Assembly: GCF_001413955.1 (NCBI RefSeq)
Contig: NZ_LCTZ01000002.1
Span: 1,908,501-1,972,500 of the forward strand
Origin: Flagellimonas eckloniae
GTDB taxonomy: Bacteria > Bacteroidota > Bacteroidia > Flavobacteriales > Flavobacteriaceae
Direction: 5' to 3'
DNA: 64,000 nucleotides
In this document: positions 26,441-34,767 of the stretch, piece by piece
How positions within the stretch are numbered: the stretch's first letter is position 1
How the letters are laid out: each line of letters starts with the position of its first letter
Notes under the pieces: generated by a model
Told to the model about the DNA's origin: nothing
What the model saw: the letters and a program-made list of their open reading frames with translations, nothing else
The model's database searches: none
Program-made: the position numbers and the translations under genes

Positions 26441-26490
26441 CCTATTTTATTTCAATGGAATCGTTAAAGGGGGTATAAAATCACTATTAC

Positions 26491-26506
26491 CCTATCGTTT
26501 TTATAG
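26491..26506. promoter_or_regulatory. operator-like motif, distal site before cysH
   Basis: CCTATCGTTTTTATAG, an inverted repeat CTAT / ATAG. Same core as the proximal site and the metY leader site. It lies ~50 nt upstream of the candidate cysH -7 box and ~70 nt after the end of the Rrf2 gene. Confidence 0.45.
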
Positions 26507-26576
26507 ATTTTAATAAATATGTCTAGATTTTTTAAAAATTTATCAAATAAATTTCAAGAAAATAAAGAATCTTGAG

Positions 26577-26987
26577 CTACTCTAACAAGTCTGCCAAAGT
26601 GTTGCTGCGATATACTTCCAAGGCACTATCACGTACTTGTAGCATTAGTTTATGTACTGAACATTCATGCTCATCCGGACAGTCATCACACTTCTCGTAA
26701 AAATTGAGACTTACGCAAGGTACCATAGCTATTGGCCCTTCCAAGACTCGCATGACCGTGGTCATTAAAATTTCACTGGGGTCTTTAATCAGATAATACC
26801 CCCCTCCTTTTCCTTTCTTGGAACCCAAAAATCCATTTCGTCTTAAGGAGAGTAAAATGCTTTCCAAAAACTTTTGCGAGATGTTCTCGTGTTTGGCTAT
26901 TTCCGCAATTTGTATGGGTTCTTTACTATCAACTGAAGCGAGGTAAGTAAGCGCTTTAAGGCCGTATTTAGTCTTCTTGGAGAGCAT
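26577..26987 (-). CDS. Rrf2-family transcriptional regulator
   Basis: A 136-aa protein. I choose the ATG at 26987 because Rrf2 proteins begin MLSKKTKYGLKAL. A winged helix-turn-helix (~1-75, with QIAEIAKHENISQKFLESIL and the wing KGKGGGYYL) is followed by a Cys-rich segment, CVSLNFYEKCDDCPDEHEC. This resembles the cluster-ligand region of IscR/NsrR-type members but with a different spacing. In other bacteria Rrf2 proteins of this kind (CymR, IscR) control cysteine or Fe-S genes. Here it lies between metZ and cysH, so control of sulfur assimilation is likely. Its binding sites may be the CCTATCG motifs nearby. Confidence 0.87.
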   Translation of the reverse strand: MLSKKTKYGLKALTYLASVDSKEPIQIAEIAKHENISQKFLESILLSLRRNGFLGSKKGKGGGYYLIKDPSEILMTTVMRVLEGPIAMVPCVSLNFYEKCDDCPDEHECSVHKLMLQVRDSALEVYRSNTLADLLE

Positions 26988-27046
26988 CTTACGAATATAG
27001 GGAAAATTAACAATTCCTATCTCCAAAATAATGTGGCAAGACACAA

Positions 27047-28216
27047 TTACTCCAATGCCTGCTTTATGTCTGCTATAATATCATCAATGTGTTCCAATCC
27101 TACGGAAATTCGAACCATACCATCTGAAATTCCAACAGATTCCCGTTCTTCTTTGGTCAATTTACTATGTGTAGTTGAAGCAGGATGCGTAACAATACTT
27201 CTGGAATCTCCCAAATTGGCGGAAAGTGATAACATTTTAATGGCATCAAAGAATTTCCTACCGGCTTCCAGCCCACCTTTCACTTCAAATGCTACCACGC
27301 ATCCTCCTGCTTTCATCTGTTTTTTGGCAATTTCATATTTTGGATGGGATTTTAAAAAAGGATATTTCACCCATTCAATTTTTTTATGGTCTTCTAAATA
27401 TTCCGCCAATCGCAATGCATTGGTACAATGCTTGTCTACTCGCAGGGCCAAAGTTTCCAGACTTTTGGACAATACCCAGGCATTAAATGGCGAAAGTGCT
27501 GGGCCTGTAATTCTTGAAAAACGATAAATTTTATCCACAAGGTAACTGTTTCCAACCGTTACTCCAGCCAAAACCCTTCCCTGACCATCCATCAATTTTG
27601 TTCCTGAATGAATCACCAAATCTGCACCAAACTTAATGGGCTGCTGTAAATAGGGAGACGCGAAACAGTTATCAACAATGAAAATAAGGTTATGCTTTTT
27701 GGCTATATTTCCTAAAGCCTCCAAATCAAGCACATCAACACCAGGGTTTGTTGGCGATTCTGCATAAATAATCTTTGTAGTCGGTGTAATTAGCTTTTCA
27801 ATTTCACCTAAATCATTAATATCAAAATAGCTAGTACCAATATTCCACTTTGGAAAAAACTGCGTGAACAAAGTGTGGGTAGAACCAAAAATACTTTTGG
27901 CGGAAACAATATGGTCACCACTTTCCAATAGCGCTGCAAATGTGGAAAAAACAGCCGCCATTCCGGAAGCGAACGAAAAACCTGCTTCTGCACCTTCCAT
28001 CTTACAAACCTTTTCTACAAACTCTGTAGAATTTGGGTTGGAATATCTAGAATATATATTATGTTCCTTTTCTTCTGCAAAAGAAGCTCTCATATCCTCG
28101 GCATCCTCAAAAACAAAACTGGAAGTCAGATACATTGGAGTGGAATGCTCCAAAAACTGTGTCCGCTCCGATTGCGTACGTATTGCTTCAGTTTCAAATT
28201 GCTTTTTATGCTTCAT
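27047..28216 (-). CDS. metZ: O-succinyl/acetylhomoserine sulfhydrylase (Cys/Met metabolism PLP enzyme)
   Basis: A 389-aa gamma-family PLP enzyme with the cofactor Lys in VIHSGTKLMDGQGRVLAG, the substrate region FASGMAAVFSTF and the C-terminal VRISVGLEHIDDIIADI. It resembles MetZ-type sulfhydrylases, which join sulfide to an activated homoserine to give homocysteine; a cystathionine gamma-synthase activity is an alternative. The second, different homolog (metY, 31684) prefers O-acetylhomoserine. The ATG overlaps the stop of the metX-thrA fusion by one base (TAATG), so sulfide acceptor and enzyme are made together. Confidence 0.85.
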   Translation of the reverse strand: MKHKKQFETEAIRTQSERTQFLEHSTPMYLTSSFVFEDAEDMRASFAEEKEHNIYSRYSNPNSTEFVEKVCKMEGAEAGFSFASGMAAVFSTFAALLESGDHIVSAKSIFGSTHTLFTQFFPKWNIGTSYFDINDLGEIEKLITPTTKIIYAESPTNPGVDVLDLEALGNIAKKHNLIFIVDNCFASPYLQQPIKFGADLVIHSGTKLMDGQGRVLAGVTVGNSYLVDKIYRFSRITGPALSPFNAWVLSKSLETLALRVDKHCTNALRLAEYLEDHKKIEWVKYPFLKSHPKYEIAKKQMKAGGCVVAFEVKGGLEAGRKFFDAIKMLSLSANLGDSRSIVTHPASTTHSKLTKEERESVGISDGMVRISVGLEHIDDIIADIKQALE

Positions 28217-31200
28217 TATATTTTTTCTGCTATTCTTAAAATATCTCCAAAAACCCCTCTGGCCGTAACCGCAGCACCTGCTCCTGCTCCCTGAATCACT
28301 AGTGGATTTTCTCCATATGATTCTGTATAAATTTCTATGATGGAATCTGAACCCTTAACCTGTCCCAAAGGACTTTCCTTGGGAACCGAAACCAATTTAG
28401 CTTCCAATATGCCCTTATCTTGCTGCAGATCACCATGCAAATCACCAATATACCTTAACACATATCCTTTTTCCTGATTCTGTTTGATTTCCTCAAACTT
28501 TTCATTCATGGCTTCAATCTTGCTCATAAAATCATCAAAATTGATTGATTGTAATGTTTCGGGAATAAGATTTTCAATCTCTATATCTGAAAACTCATTC
28601 TGAAGATCAAGTTCACGAGCCAAAATCAACAATTTTCGTCCCACATCGTTTCCTGATAAATCCTCTCGTGGATCTGGTTCTGTAAAACCCTTTTCCATAG
28701 CATCCTTTACAATACTTGAGAATGAGGTTTCCTCTTCCGAAAATGTGTTAAAAATATAACTTAAGGATCCTGAAAAAACACCCTTTATTCTGGTAATATT
28801 TTCTCCTGATAAGTGCAGTAGCTTTATAGTATCGATTAGCGGAAGACCAGCCCCAACATTGGTTTCGTATAAGTATTGTTTTTGATTCTTCTCAAGATGG
28901 CCACGAATCGATTTGTAATAATCAAACCCTAAAGTATTTGCTATTTTGTTGGACGAGACCAAATCAAAACCATTTTCTATAAAAAGTTCATAGTTTGACA
29001 CAAAGGCTTCACTTGCTGTGTTGTCAATCGCAATCAGGTTTTCTAAATGGTGTTCTTTGGCAAAGGAAATAACATCTTCTATTTGATATGCTTTTCCTTT
29101 TGCTTCCAAGGTATCTTGCCAATTCGTTGAGATTCCCTTTGCATCAAGCAACAATTTTCTGGAATTTGACACTGCAAAAATTCGCAAGTCGATTCCCTTG
29201 CGCTCCACAATGTTTTTTTCAGAATCCAAAATTTGGTCTATTAGTGTTCCTCCAACATTTCCATGCCCAAAAATGGCCAAGTTAATTTTTTTCGCAATCC
29301 CAAAAATCTGTCCATGAACAACATTGATGGCTTTATGCAAGTCTGATTTCTTAACCACTAAACTAACGTTCTTTCCAGATACGGTGTTGTTGAACAAAAG
29401 CGGAATAATCTGGTTTTTTACCAAGGCATTAAAAGGTTTGTGAAACGCGCTCAAATCCATTCCCACAATTGAAATAACGGAAACATCGTCTACAACCTTA
29501 ATTTGGTTAATATCATATGAGCTATAATCAGTTTCAAACTCTGCATCCAAAACCTTCTTTGCTTTTTGTGCTTTTTTTGACTCAACTACCAAACCAATCC
29601 CTCTTTCTGATGAACCTTGAGAAATAATTCCCACATTGATATTGTTCTGTCCTAAGGTTTTAAAGATTCGGGCATCTATGCCTACTTTTCCCAAAAGCCC
29701 CCTACCTTCCAAGTTAACTAAAGCAACATTTTCAATTACGGATAAAGATTTAATACCTCCATCTTCTGTTTTTGGACCGATCAATGTTCCTTGGTTATCC
29801 GCATTGAACGTATTTAATATCCTAAGTGGAATATTCTTTTCAATGAGAGGTATTATGGTCTTGGCATGCAAAATATTGGCACCAAAATTTGCCAATTCAT
29901 TGGCTTCGGCGTAAGATATTGCATCTATTAGCTTGGCATCTGATACTAAATCTGGATTTGCAGTATAAATACCATCGACGTGAGTATAGTTGAGAAGTTC
30001 AGCGGCATCCAAAAAATTAGCAATAAGCGCTGCGGAATAATTTGTTCCATTTCTTCCCAGTGTCGTTGTGACTCCTTCACTGTTTGAAGCTATGAATCCT
30101 GTTACAATTGGGATTGTTTCAGGATCTAGATTTCGAAAACATCGAATAACATTTTCTTTTGAAATGGCTTCATCAACCTCTGCATCTGTAAAAGTATCAT
30201 CCGTTTTAATCAGTTTTCTGGAATCAATCAATTGTGCATTGGTTCCTGATGAATTCAAAATAGCTGTAACTACTTTCCCCGAAATCAGTTCTCCATGGGA
30301 TAACAGTTCATCCTTGGTTTTCAAGCTATAATCACCGGTCAGTAAAACTCCATTAAGTATTTTTTCTATGGTTTGAAGCTCTTCGGTAATATCGATCTCA
30401 GCAAAATTGTCCTTTTGATATTCTGAAAAAAACTTGAGGTCTTTATCAAAATCATGCCCTTTTGCTGCTTTCTTCAGCATGGCCTCCAATTCATCAGTCG
30501 CCTTTCCCCGAGCGGAAAGTACCACAGCAAAATGCTCTTTATTGCTTGCCTTTTCAGAGATGATTTTTAAAACTCTTTCAATACCTTCTCCATTTGCAAG
30601 GGATTTTCCTCCAAACTTTAAAATCTTGATTCGTTCTGTCTTTCCATTCTTCTGGAAAATTGGTTCCAAAAGCTTTTCAAGTTGTTCAAATTCCATCAAA
30701 AATGCATCATGTCCATGTGGTGACTGTACCTCTCCATAGGTGACATTGGCATTAGCTTGGGCCAAATGCCTAAAAGTCTCCTTATTTTCTTCTGCAGTAA
30801 AAAATAGGTCCGAGTTTACCCCAATAATATGAATCTTGGTATTGCTTTTATGGAGTGCATTAAAAGCTTCATTCCCATTTCTAGTTATATCAATGGTCTT
30901 GAGCAGTTGGTTCATCAACTTATAAGCAGACAACTGAAATCGTTCTTGTAGTTTTTCTCCATGATGCATCAGCCAACTTTCCACATTAAAAACCTGAAGT
31001 TCTTCATTTGTACTCCTTTTAAAACGTTCCTTAAAAGACTCAGGAGTACGATAACAGAGCATGGCATGCATGCGGGCGTCATGAACCGGTTGTTTGGAAT
31101 TTACCAAAAATTGTTCTTGAATCTGACAATTAGCAATTAACCAGTCCGTGGATTTCCAATCTGAAGCTACAGGAATAAGATGTTCTGTTATTTTGGGATT

Positions 31201-31602
31201 TATAGCCGTCATCTCCCATGCAATACCTCCGCCTAATGAGCCTCCAATAATTGCATAGAGTTTTTCAACTTTTAGTTGTTCTAATCCAAATAGAAAAATC
31301 TGAGCAATATCTCCAGCAACAAAATCTTTATAATTTTCAACCACAAAACCATCATATCCATTTCCAGGAATATTAAAAGCTAGAACAGTATATACATTGG
31401 TATCTATACATTTTCCATCTCCAATCAAATCGGACCACCATCCTCCCTCACCCGTTACATTGGAATTTCCTGTAAGCGCATGATTCACCAAAACTATGGG
31501 TGCGGAATGCAAAGGTTGACCAAAAATTTCATAAGACAATTCAAGGTCAAATTGTTTGCCGTTTAGGGCAGTATAGCTCTTGATATAAAGTTTATGGAGC
31601 AT
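28216..31602 (-). CDS. thrA: homoserine O-acetyltransferase - aspartokinase - homoserine dehydrogenase fusion
   Basis: An 1128-aa protein with three enzymes in one frame. Residues 1-~320 are an alpha/beta hydrolase of the MetX type: GGSLGG nucleophile (S122), D265 and H298 (PHGHDAF). Residues ~325-770 are aspartokinase with its ACT domains (KFGGKSLANGEG at ~329). Residues ~773-1128 are homoserine dehydrogenase (NAD motif FGHGNVGG). It therefore makes aspartyl phosphate, then homoserine from the semialdehyde, then the acylated homoserine for sulfhydrylation. The semialdehyde dehydrogenase step is missing and must be elsewhere. The acetyltransferase assignment (rather than succinyl) rests on family type. 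ThrA fused to an acyltransferase is known in Flavobacteriia. Confidence 0.9.
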   Translation of the reverse strand: MLHKLYIKSYTALNGKQFDLELSYEIFGQPLHSAPIVLVNHALTGNSNVTGEGGWWSDLIGDGKCIDTNVYTVLAFNIPGNGYDGFVVENYKDFVAGDIAQIFLFGLEQLKVEKLYAIIGGSLGGGIAWEMTAINPKITEHLIPVASDWKSTDWLIANCQIQEQFLVNSKQPVHDARMHAMLCYRTPESFKERFKRSTNEELQVFNVESWLMHHGEKLQERFQLSAYKLMNQLLKTIDITRNGNEAFNALHKSNTKIHIIGVNSDLFFTAEENKETFRHLAQANANVTYGEVQSPHGHDAFLMEFEQLEKLLEPIFQKNGKTERIKILKFGGKSLANGEGIERVLKIISEKASNKEHFAVVLSARGKATDELEAMLKKAAKGHDFDKDLKFFSEYQKDNFAEIDITEELQTIEKILNGVLLTGDYSLKTKDELLSHGELISGKVVTAILNSSGTNAQLIDSRKLIKTDDTFTDAEVDEAISKENVIRCFRNLDPETIPIVTGFIASNSEGVTTTLGRNGTNYSAALIANFLDAAELLNYTHVDGIYTANPDLVSDAKLIDAISYAEANELANFGANILHAKTIIPLIEKNIPLRILNTFNADNQGTLIGPKTEDGGIKSLSVIENVALVNLEGRGLLGKVGIDARIFKTLGQNNINVGIISQGSSERGIGLVVESKKAQKAKKVLDAEFETDYSSYDINQIKVVDDVSVISIVGMDLSAFHKPFNALVKNQIIPLLFNNTVSGKNVSLVVKKSDLHKAINVVHGQIFGIAKKINLAIFGHGNVGGTLIDQILDSEKNIVERKGIDLRIFAVSNSRKLLLDAKGISTNWQDTLEAKGKAYQIEDVISFAKEHHLENLIAIDNTASEAFVSNYELFIENGFDLVSSNKIANTLGFDYYKSIRGHLEKNQKQYLYETNVGAGLPLIDTIKLLHLSGENITRIKGVFSGSLSYIFNTFSEEETSFSSIVKDAMEKGFTEPDPREDLSGNDVGRKLLILARELDLQNEFSDIEIENLIPETLQSINFDDFMSKIEAMNEKFEEIKQNQEKGYVLRYIGDLHGDLQQDKGILEAKLVSVPKESPLGQVKGSDSIIEIYTESYGENPLVIQGAGAGAAVTARGVFGDILRIAEKI

Positions 31603-31640
31603 AGTGTTTTTTTAAGGAATAAACATCCTTTCTTGGTTGT

Positions 31641-31677
31641 AAAAAACACCCTCCACTTTACAAAAGGAAGGGTGTTT
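31641..31677 (-). terminator. terminator between metY and the metX-thrA fusion
   Basis: On the minus strand a stem ACACCCTTCC / GGAGGGTGT (with minor internal imperfections) is followed by a TTTTTT run, beginning ~6 nt after the metY stop. It should end most metY transcripts, so the fusion gene may depend on read-through or on a separate start. Confidence 0.75.
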
Positions 31678-31683
31678 CATTCT

Positions 31684-32976
31684 TTATGCCAATACAGATT
31701 TGTCTATGGCTGCAAAAGCCTGTTCCAAATCACCCTTTAAATCTGATATGTCTTCTAAACCAACAGACAGTCTAATCAAATCTTGGGATACTCCGGCACT
31801 TTCCTGTTGTTCCTCTGTCAATTGTTGATGCGTTGTACTTGCCGGGTGAATAATCAAAGATTTAGTATCACCAATGTTTGCCAACAATGAGAAAACCTTG
31901 GTGGCATCGGTCAATTTTTTCGCAGCCTCAAAACCACCTTTAACACCAAATGTCACCAAACCACTTTGCCCTTTGGGCAAATATTCCTGAGCAAGTTCGT
32001 AGTATTTGTTCCCTTTTAGTCCTGGATAATTTACCCAAGCCACTTCGTCCCGGCCCAGTAACCATTCTGCCAATTCTAAAGCATTTTCGCTATGCTGTTT
32101 GATTCGAATTGGCAAAGTTTCCAATCCTTGGATAATTTGAAAGGCATTAAATGGACTTAACGCTCCACCAAAATCACGTAAGCCTTCCAAAATCAATTTA
32201 AACGTAAAGGCCGCCGCACCTAACGCCTCACTATAAACCAAACCATGGTAGCCTGCAGATGGTTCTGTAAATTCAGGGAAATTACCATTGGCCCAGTCAA
32301 AAGTCCCGGCATCAATTATAGCACCGCCCAAAGAGGTACCATTACCATTAATATATTTTGTCAAAGAATGGATAACAAGATTTGCTCCATGATCAATTGG
32401 ATTTAACAAGCCAGGGGTTGCTACAGTATTATCCACAATAAATGGTACTTTGGCAGCTTTGGCCTCCTTGGAAATTGCCTTTAAATCCAATACATCCAAT
32501 TTTGGATTACCCAAAGATTCAACAAAGAATGCCCTAGTATTTTCTTTTACCGCTTCTTTGAAGTTTGAAGGCTCCGATGCATCCACAAAGGTTGTAGTAA
32601 TACCCAGTCGTGGCAATGTTACATTCAATAAATTAAATGTACCTCCATACAAACTACTTGAAGCCACGATGTGGTCACCAGCTTTTAGAAGTGTCAATAA
32701 TCCAGTAGATATAGCCGCTGTACCTGATGCAAAAACTACGGCTCCAACTCCACCCTCAATGGCAGCCAGTCTTTCTTGTAATATCTGATTAGTTGGATTA
32801 TTTAAACGGGTATAAATGAATCCTAATTCTGCCAATGAAAACAGATTAGCTGCATGATCCGTGTCATTAAATACGTACGAGGTTGTTTGATAGATTGGTA
32901 TGGCCCTTGTTCCACCTGTCTGTGTGGTGTCATGCCCTGCATGTAATGCGTTGGTTGCTAATTTTTGATCACTCAT
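31684..32976 (-). CDS. metY: O-acetylhomoserine aminocarboxypropyltransferase (sulfhydrylase)
   Basis: A 430-aa PLP enzyme that forms homocysteine from O-acetylhomoserine and sulfide. Features: NALHAGHDTTQTGGTRAIPIY at the N-terminus, cofactor Lys in VIHSLTKYINGNGTSLGG and the C-terminal LIRLSVGLEDISDL. Its length (~430) and these motifs separate it from the shorter MetZ-type homolog. It is preceded by a 364-nt leader holding a SAM-I riboswitch (33160-33264), a pairing segment (33122-33133), a CCTATCG-type motif (33093-33110) and an 18-nt palindrome (33014-33031). Confidence 0.93.
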   Translation of the reverse strand: MSDQKLATNALHAGHDTTQTGGTRAIPIYQTTSYVFNDTDHAANLFSLAELGFIYTRLNNPTNQILQERLAAIEGGVGAVVFASGTAAISTGLLTLLKAGDHIVASSSLYGGTFNLLNVTLPRLGITTTFVDASEPSNFKEAVKENTRAFFVESLGNPKLDVLDLKAISKEAKAAKVPFIVDNTVATPGLLNPIDHGANLVIHSLTKYINGNGTSLGGAIIDAGTFDWANGNFPEFTEPSAGYHGLVYSEALGAAAFTFKLILEGLRDFGGALSPFNAFQIIQGLETLPIRIKQHSENALELAEWLLGRDEVAWVNYPGLKGNKYYELAQEYLPKGQSGLVTFGVKGGFEAAKKLTDATKVFSLLANIGDTKSLIIHPASTTHQQLTEEQQESAGVSQDLIRLSVGLEDISDLKGDLEQAFAAIDKSVLA

Positions 32977-33013
32977 GATTTTCAGTTTTTTAAATTTCTA
33001 TTCTATTTTAAGA

Positions 33014-33031
33014 TTCCAACATATGTTGGAA
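33014..33031 (-). promoter_or_regulatory. 18-nt palindrome in the metY leader
   Basis: TTCCAACATATGTTGGAA, a perfect palindrome 37 nt before the metY start. No U-run follows, so it is not a terminator. It could be an RNA hairpin near the start codon or a protein-binding site. Confidence 0.35.
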
Positions 33032-33092
33032 CACAAGTTTCTTTTATTGATATTGATCAATAAAATTCAATTTAAAAAGCCAAACCCTTTCA

Positions 33093-33110
33093 GTACTAAA
33101 ACCGATAGGA
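33093..33110. promoter_or_regulatory. operator-like motif in the metY leader
   Basis: On the minus strand TCCTATCGGTTTTAGTAC, sharing CCTATCGnTTT with the two sites before cysH. It lies downstream of the riboswitch, inside the predicted leader. A bound protein could block elongation or control a second, internal promoter. Confidence 0.4.
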
Positions 33111-33121
33111 TAAATCAAAAA

Positions 33122-33133
33122 GTTATAAGAAAG
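33122..33133 (-). promoter_or_regulatory. anti-aptamer segment downstream of the metY SAM-I riboswitch
   Basis: The leader transcript here reads CTTTCTTATAAC and can pair with GTTATCAAGAAAG at the 5' end of the aptamer (33264-33252): 12 base pairs with one bulged C. The same arrangement occurs in the metH leader. Confidence 0.5.
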
Positions 33134-33159
33134 TAAAATCGAAAGTAAAATTCGATATT

Positions 33160-33264
33160 GTTATCTATTCCCAAATTGGGATAGAATTTAGCACCTTCTT
33201 GGCACTGGGCGCCAAGGGTTGCTAAGGCTTCACAGGGTCTATTCCCTCCACCTTTCTTGATAAC
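33160..33264 (-). promoter_or_regulatory. SAM-I (S-box) riboswitch before metY
   Basis: On the minus strand it starts GTTATCAAGAAAGGTGGAGG and contains AGACCCTGTGAAGCCTTAGC then AACCC, a GC-rich P3 hairpin (CTTGGCGCCCAGTGCCAAG) and GGTGCTAAATTC. It closes with GATAAC pairing to GTTATC. All core S-box elements match those of the metH switch. Confidence 0.93.
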
Positions 33265-33293
33265 TATTCAATACGTGTTTGAACTTTGTTGTA

Positions 33294-33301
33294 CAAATAT
33301 A
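33294..33301 (-). promoter_or_regulatory. candidate -7 box of the metY leader
   Basis: TATATTTG on the minus strand is an exact match to TAnnTTTG, 29 nt before the riboswitch 5' end. That fits transcription starting just ahead of the aptamer. A clear -33 TTG is not seen. Confidence 0.5.
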
Positions 33302-33340
33302 CAGACGGAAACATTGAATTTCCTAATCTTTTTTCAATTT

Positions 33341-34597
33341 TTATAAATTGAAAGCTTCTTTTACCTTTTCCACACTATCCAGTTTTTCCCAAGTAAACAA
33401 TTCCACTTCTTTTTCTATTCTTCCGTTATATGGTGATTCAAAAACCTTGGTCAATGTTTGGGGTTGTTTCCCCATATGACCGTAGGCAGCTGTTTCCAGA
33501 TAAATTGGGTTTCTCAATTTTAAGCGTTCCTCAATGGCAAAAGGACGCATATCAAATAATTCAGAGGCTTTTTCCGCTATTTCTCCATCTGATAAGGCCA
33601 CATTGGATGTGCCATATGTATCAACAAAAATCGATGTTGGTTCCACAACTCCAATAGCATAGCTTACCTGAACCAGAATCTCATCTGCAATTCCTGCCGC
33701 TACCAGATTTTTTGCAACATGACGGGCTGCATATGCTGCACTTCTGTCTACTTTACTCGGGTCTTTTCCACTGAATGCGCCACCTCCGTGGGCTCCTTTT
33801 CCACCATAAGTATCCACAATGATTTTTCGACCTGTTAGTCCTGTATCCCCATGTGGCCCTCCAATTACAAACTTCCCAGTTGGATTAATATGATAGGTTA
33901 TCTTATCATCAAACAATTCTTGGATTTTTGATGGCAATTGCTCCTTCACACGTGGAATTAATATGGAAACTATATCAGATTTAATCTTGGCTAACATTTT
34001 TTCATCATCAGCATCAAAAGCATCATGCTGGGTTGACACTACTATGGTATCTATTCTTTGCGGCACATTATCATCTGAATATTCAATGGTCACCTGTGCC
34101 TTGGCATCCGGTCTTAAGTAATCTATCTCTTTCCCTTCTCTACGCAAATCTGCCAGAACTTGAAGTATCTTATGGGAAATATCCAATGCCAATGGCATAT
34201 AATTTTCGGTTTCCTTGGTTGCATATCCGAACATCATTCCCTGATCCCCAGCTCCCTGTTCTTCTTTGCTCCCCCTATCCACACCTTGATTGATGTCTTG
34301 GGACTGTTCGTGGATTAAGGAAATAACACCACATGAATCTCCACTAAACTGATATTCGCCTTTGGTATAACCTATTTTATTGATTACACTACGTGCTATG
34401 TTCTGCACATCCAAATAAGTATGACTTTTAACTTCACCAGCCAAAACTACCTGACCAGTGGTTACCAAAGTTTCACAAGCAACTTTACTTTCCGGATCAA
34501 ACGCCAAAAAATGATCTAAAAGTGCATCACTGATCTGATCAGCGATTTTATCTGGGTGTCCTTCACTTACTGATTCTGAAGTAAACAAATATGCCAT
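33341..34597 (-). CDS. metK: S-adenosylmethionine synthetase
   Basis: A 418-aa enzyme that makes SAM from methionine and ATP. Signature motifs: [15 protein letters not shown] at the N-terminus, [12 protein letters not shown] (~125) and [16 protein letters not shown] (~270-285). It completes the sulfur-to-SAM path encoded across the block. The start codon is partly contained in the sequence GGATAATG, which can pair with TTATCC 12 nt upstream. The leader carries a SAM-II-like riboswitch (34650-34704), so the enzyme's own product probably represses its translation. Confidence 0.97.
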   Translation of the reverse strand: MAYLFTSESVSEGHPDKIADQISDALLDHFLAFDPESKVACETLVTTGQVVLAGEVKSHTYLDVQNIARSVINKIGYTKGEYQFSGDSCGVISLIHEQSQDINQGVDRGSKEEQGAGDQGMMFGYATKETENYMPLALDISHKILQVLADLRREGKEIDYLRPDAKAQVTIEYSDDNVPQRIDTIVVSTQHDAFDADDEKMLAKIKSDIVSILIPRVKEQLPSKIQELFDDKITYHINPTGKFVIGGPHGDTGLTGRKIIVDTYGGKGAHGGGAFSGKDPSKVDRSAAYAARHVAKNLVAAGIADEILVQVSYAIGVVEPTSIFVDTYGTSNVALSDGEIAEKASELFDMRPFAIEERLKLRNPIYLETAAYGHMGKQPQTLTKVFESPYNGRIEKEVELFTWEKLDSVEKVKEAFNL

Positions 34598-34628
34598 TAT
34601 CCTTTTTTAAAGTTGGATAAGATTTGAC
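34597..34628 (-). promoter_or_regulatory. expression platform of the metK riboswitch
   Basis: Two alternative pairings share TTATCC (34620-34615). In one it pairs with GGATAA at 34602-34597, burying the first base of the metK ATG and the region before it. In the other, GTCAAATC plus TATCC (34628-34615) pairs with GGATAGATTTGAC (34699-34687) in the aptamer: 13 bp with one bulge. The two cannot form together. Confidence 0.65.
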
Positions 34629-34649
34629 GAGGAAGCCTAAAGAAGTTTA

Positions 34650-34704
34650 CACCACTTTTTAGCATTTTTTAGCGAGGTTGCAATCAGTCAAATCTATCCT
34701 CTAT
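34650..34704 (-). promoter_or_regulatory. SAM-II-like riboswitch before metK
   Basis: On the minus strand: P1 GAGG (34701-34698), a loop containing GATTTGACTGATTGCAA, P1 partner CCTC (34677-34674), then GCTAAAAAATGCTAAAAAG and TGG. The loop ending UUGCAA directly before the 3' P1 strand, and the A-rich AAAUG..GCUAAAAAG tail that folds back as a pseudoknot, match the SAM-II layout as I remember it. P1 is only 4 bp, so this is a recognition by motif and not by score. The position before metK supports it. Confidence 0.75.
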
Positions 34705-34767
34705 ATTAAACGAGGTGTAAAAGTATGAGAAATGGCAGTATTCGCAAAACATAAAATGAATGTATTG

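Noticed and set aside
31614..31682. A 22-codon frame (starting MKHPSFCKVEG) before the metX-thrA fusion as an attenuator leader peptide
   Set aside because: Its terminator is better explained as the end of metY. The frame has no run of Thr, Met, Ile or Lys codons and no alternative pairing was seen.
33014..33031. The metY-leader palindrome as an intrinsic terminator
   Set aside because: No U-run follows on the minus strand; kept only as a possible hairpin or operator.
33328..33352. TTTCAATTT/AAATTGAAA inverted repeat over the metK stop as a terminator
   Set aside because: Pure A/T stem followed by A-rich rather than T-rich sequence on the transcribed strand.
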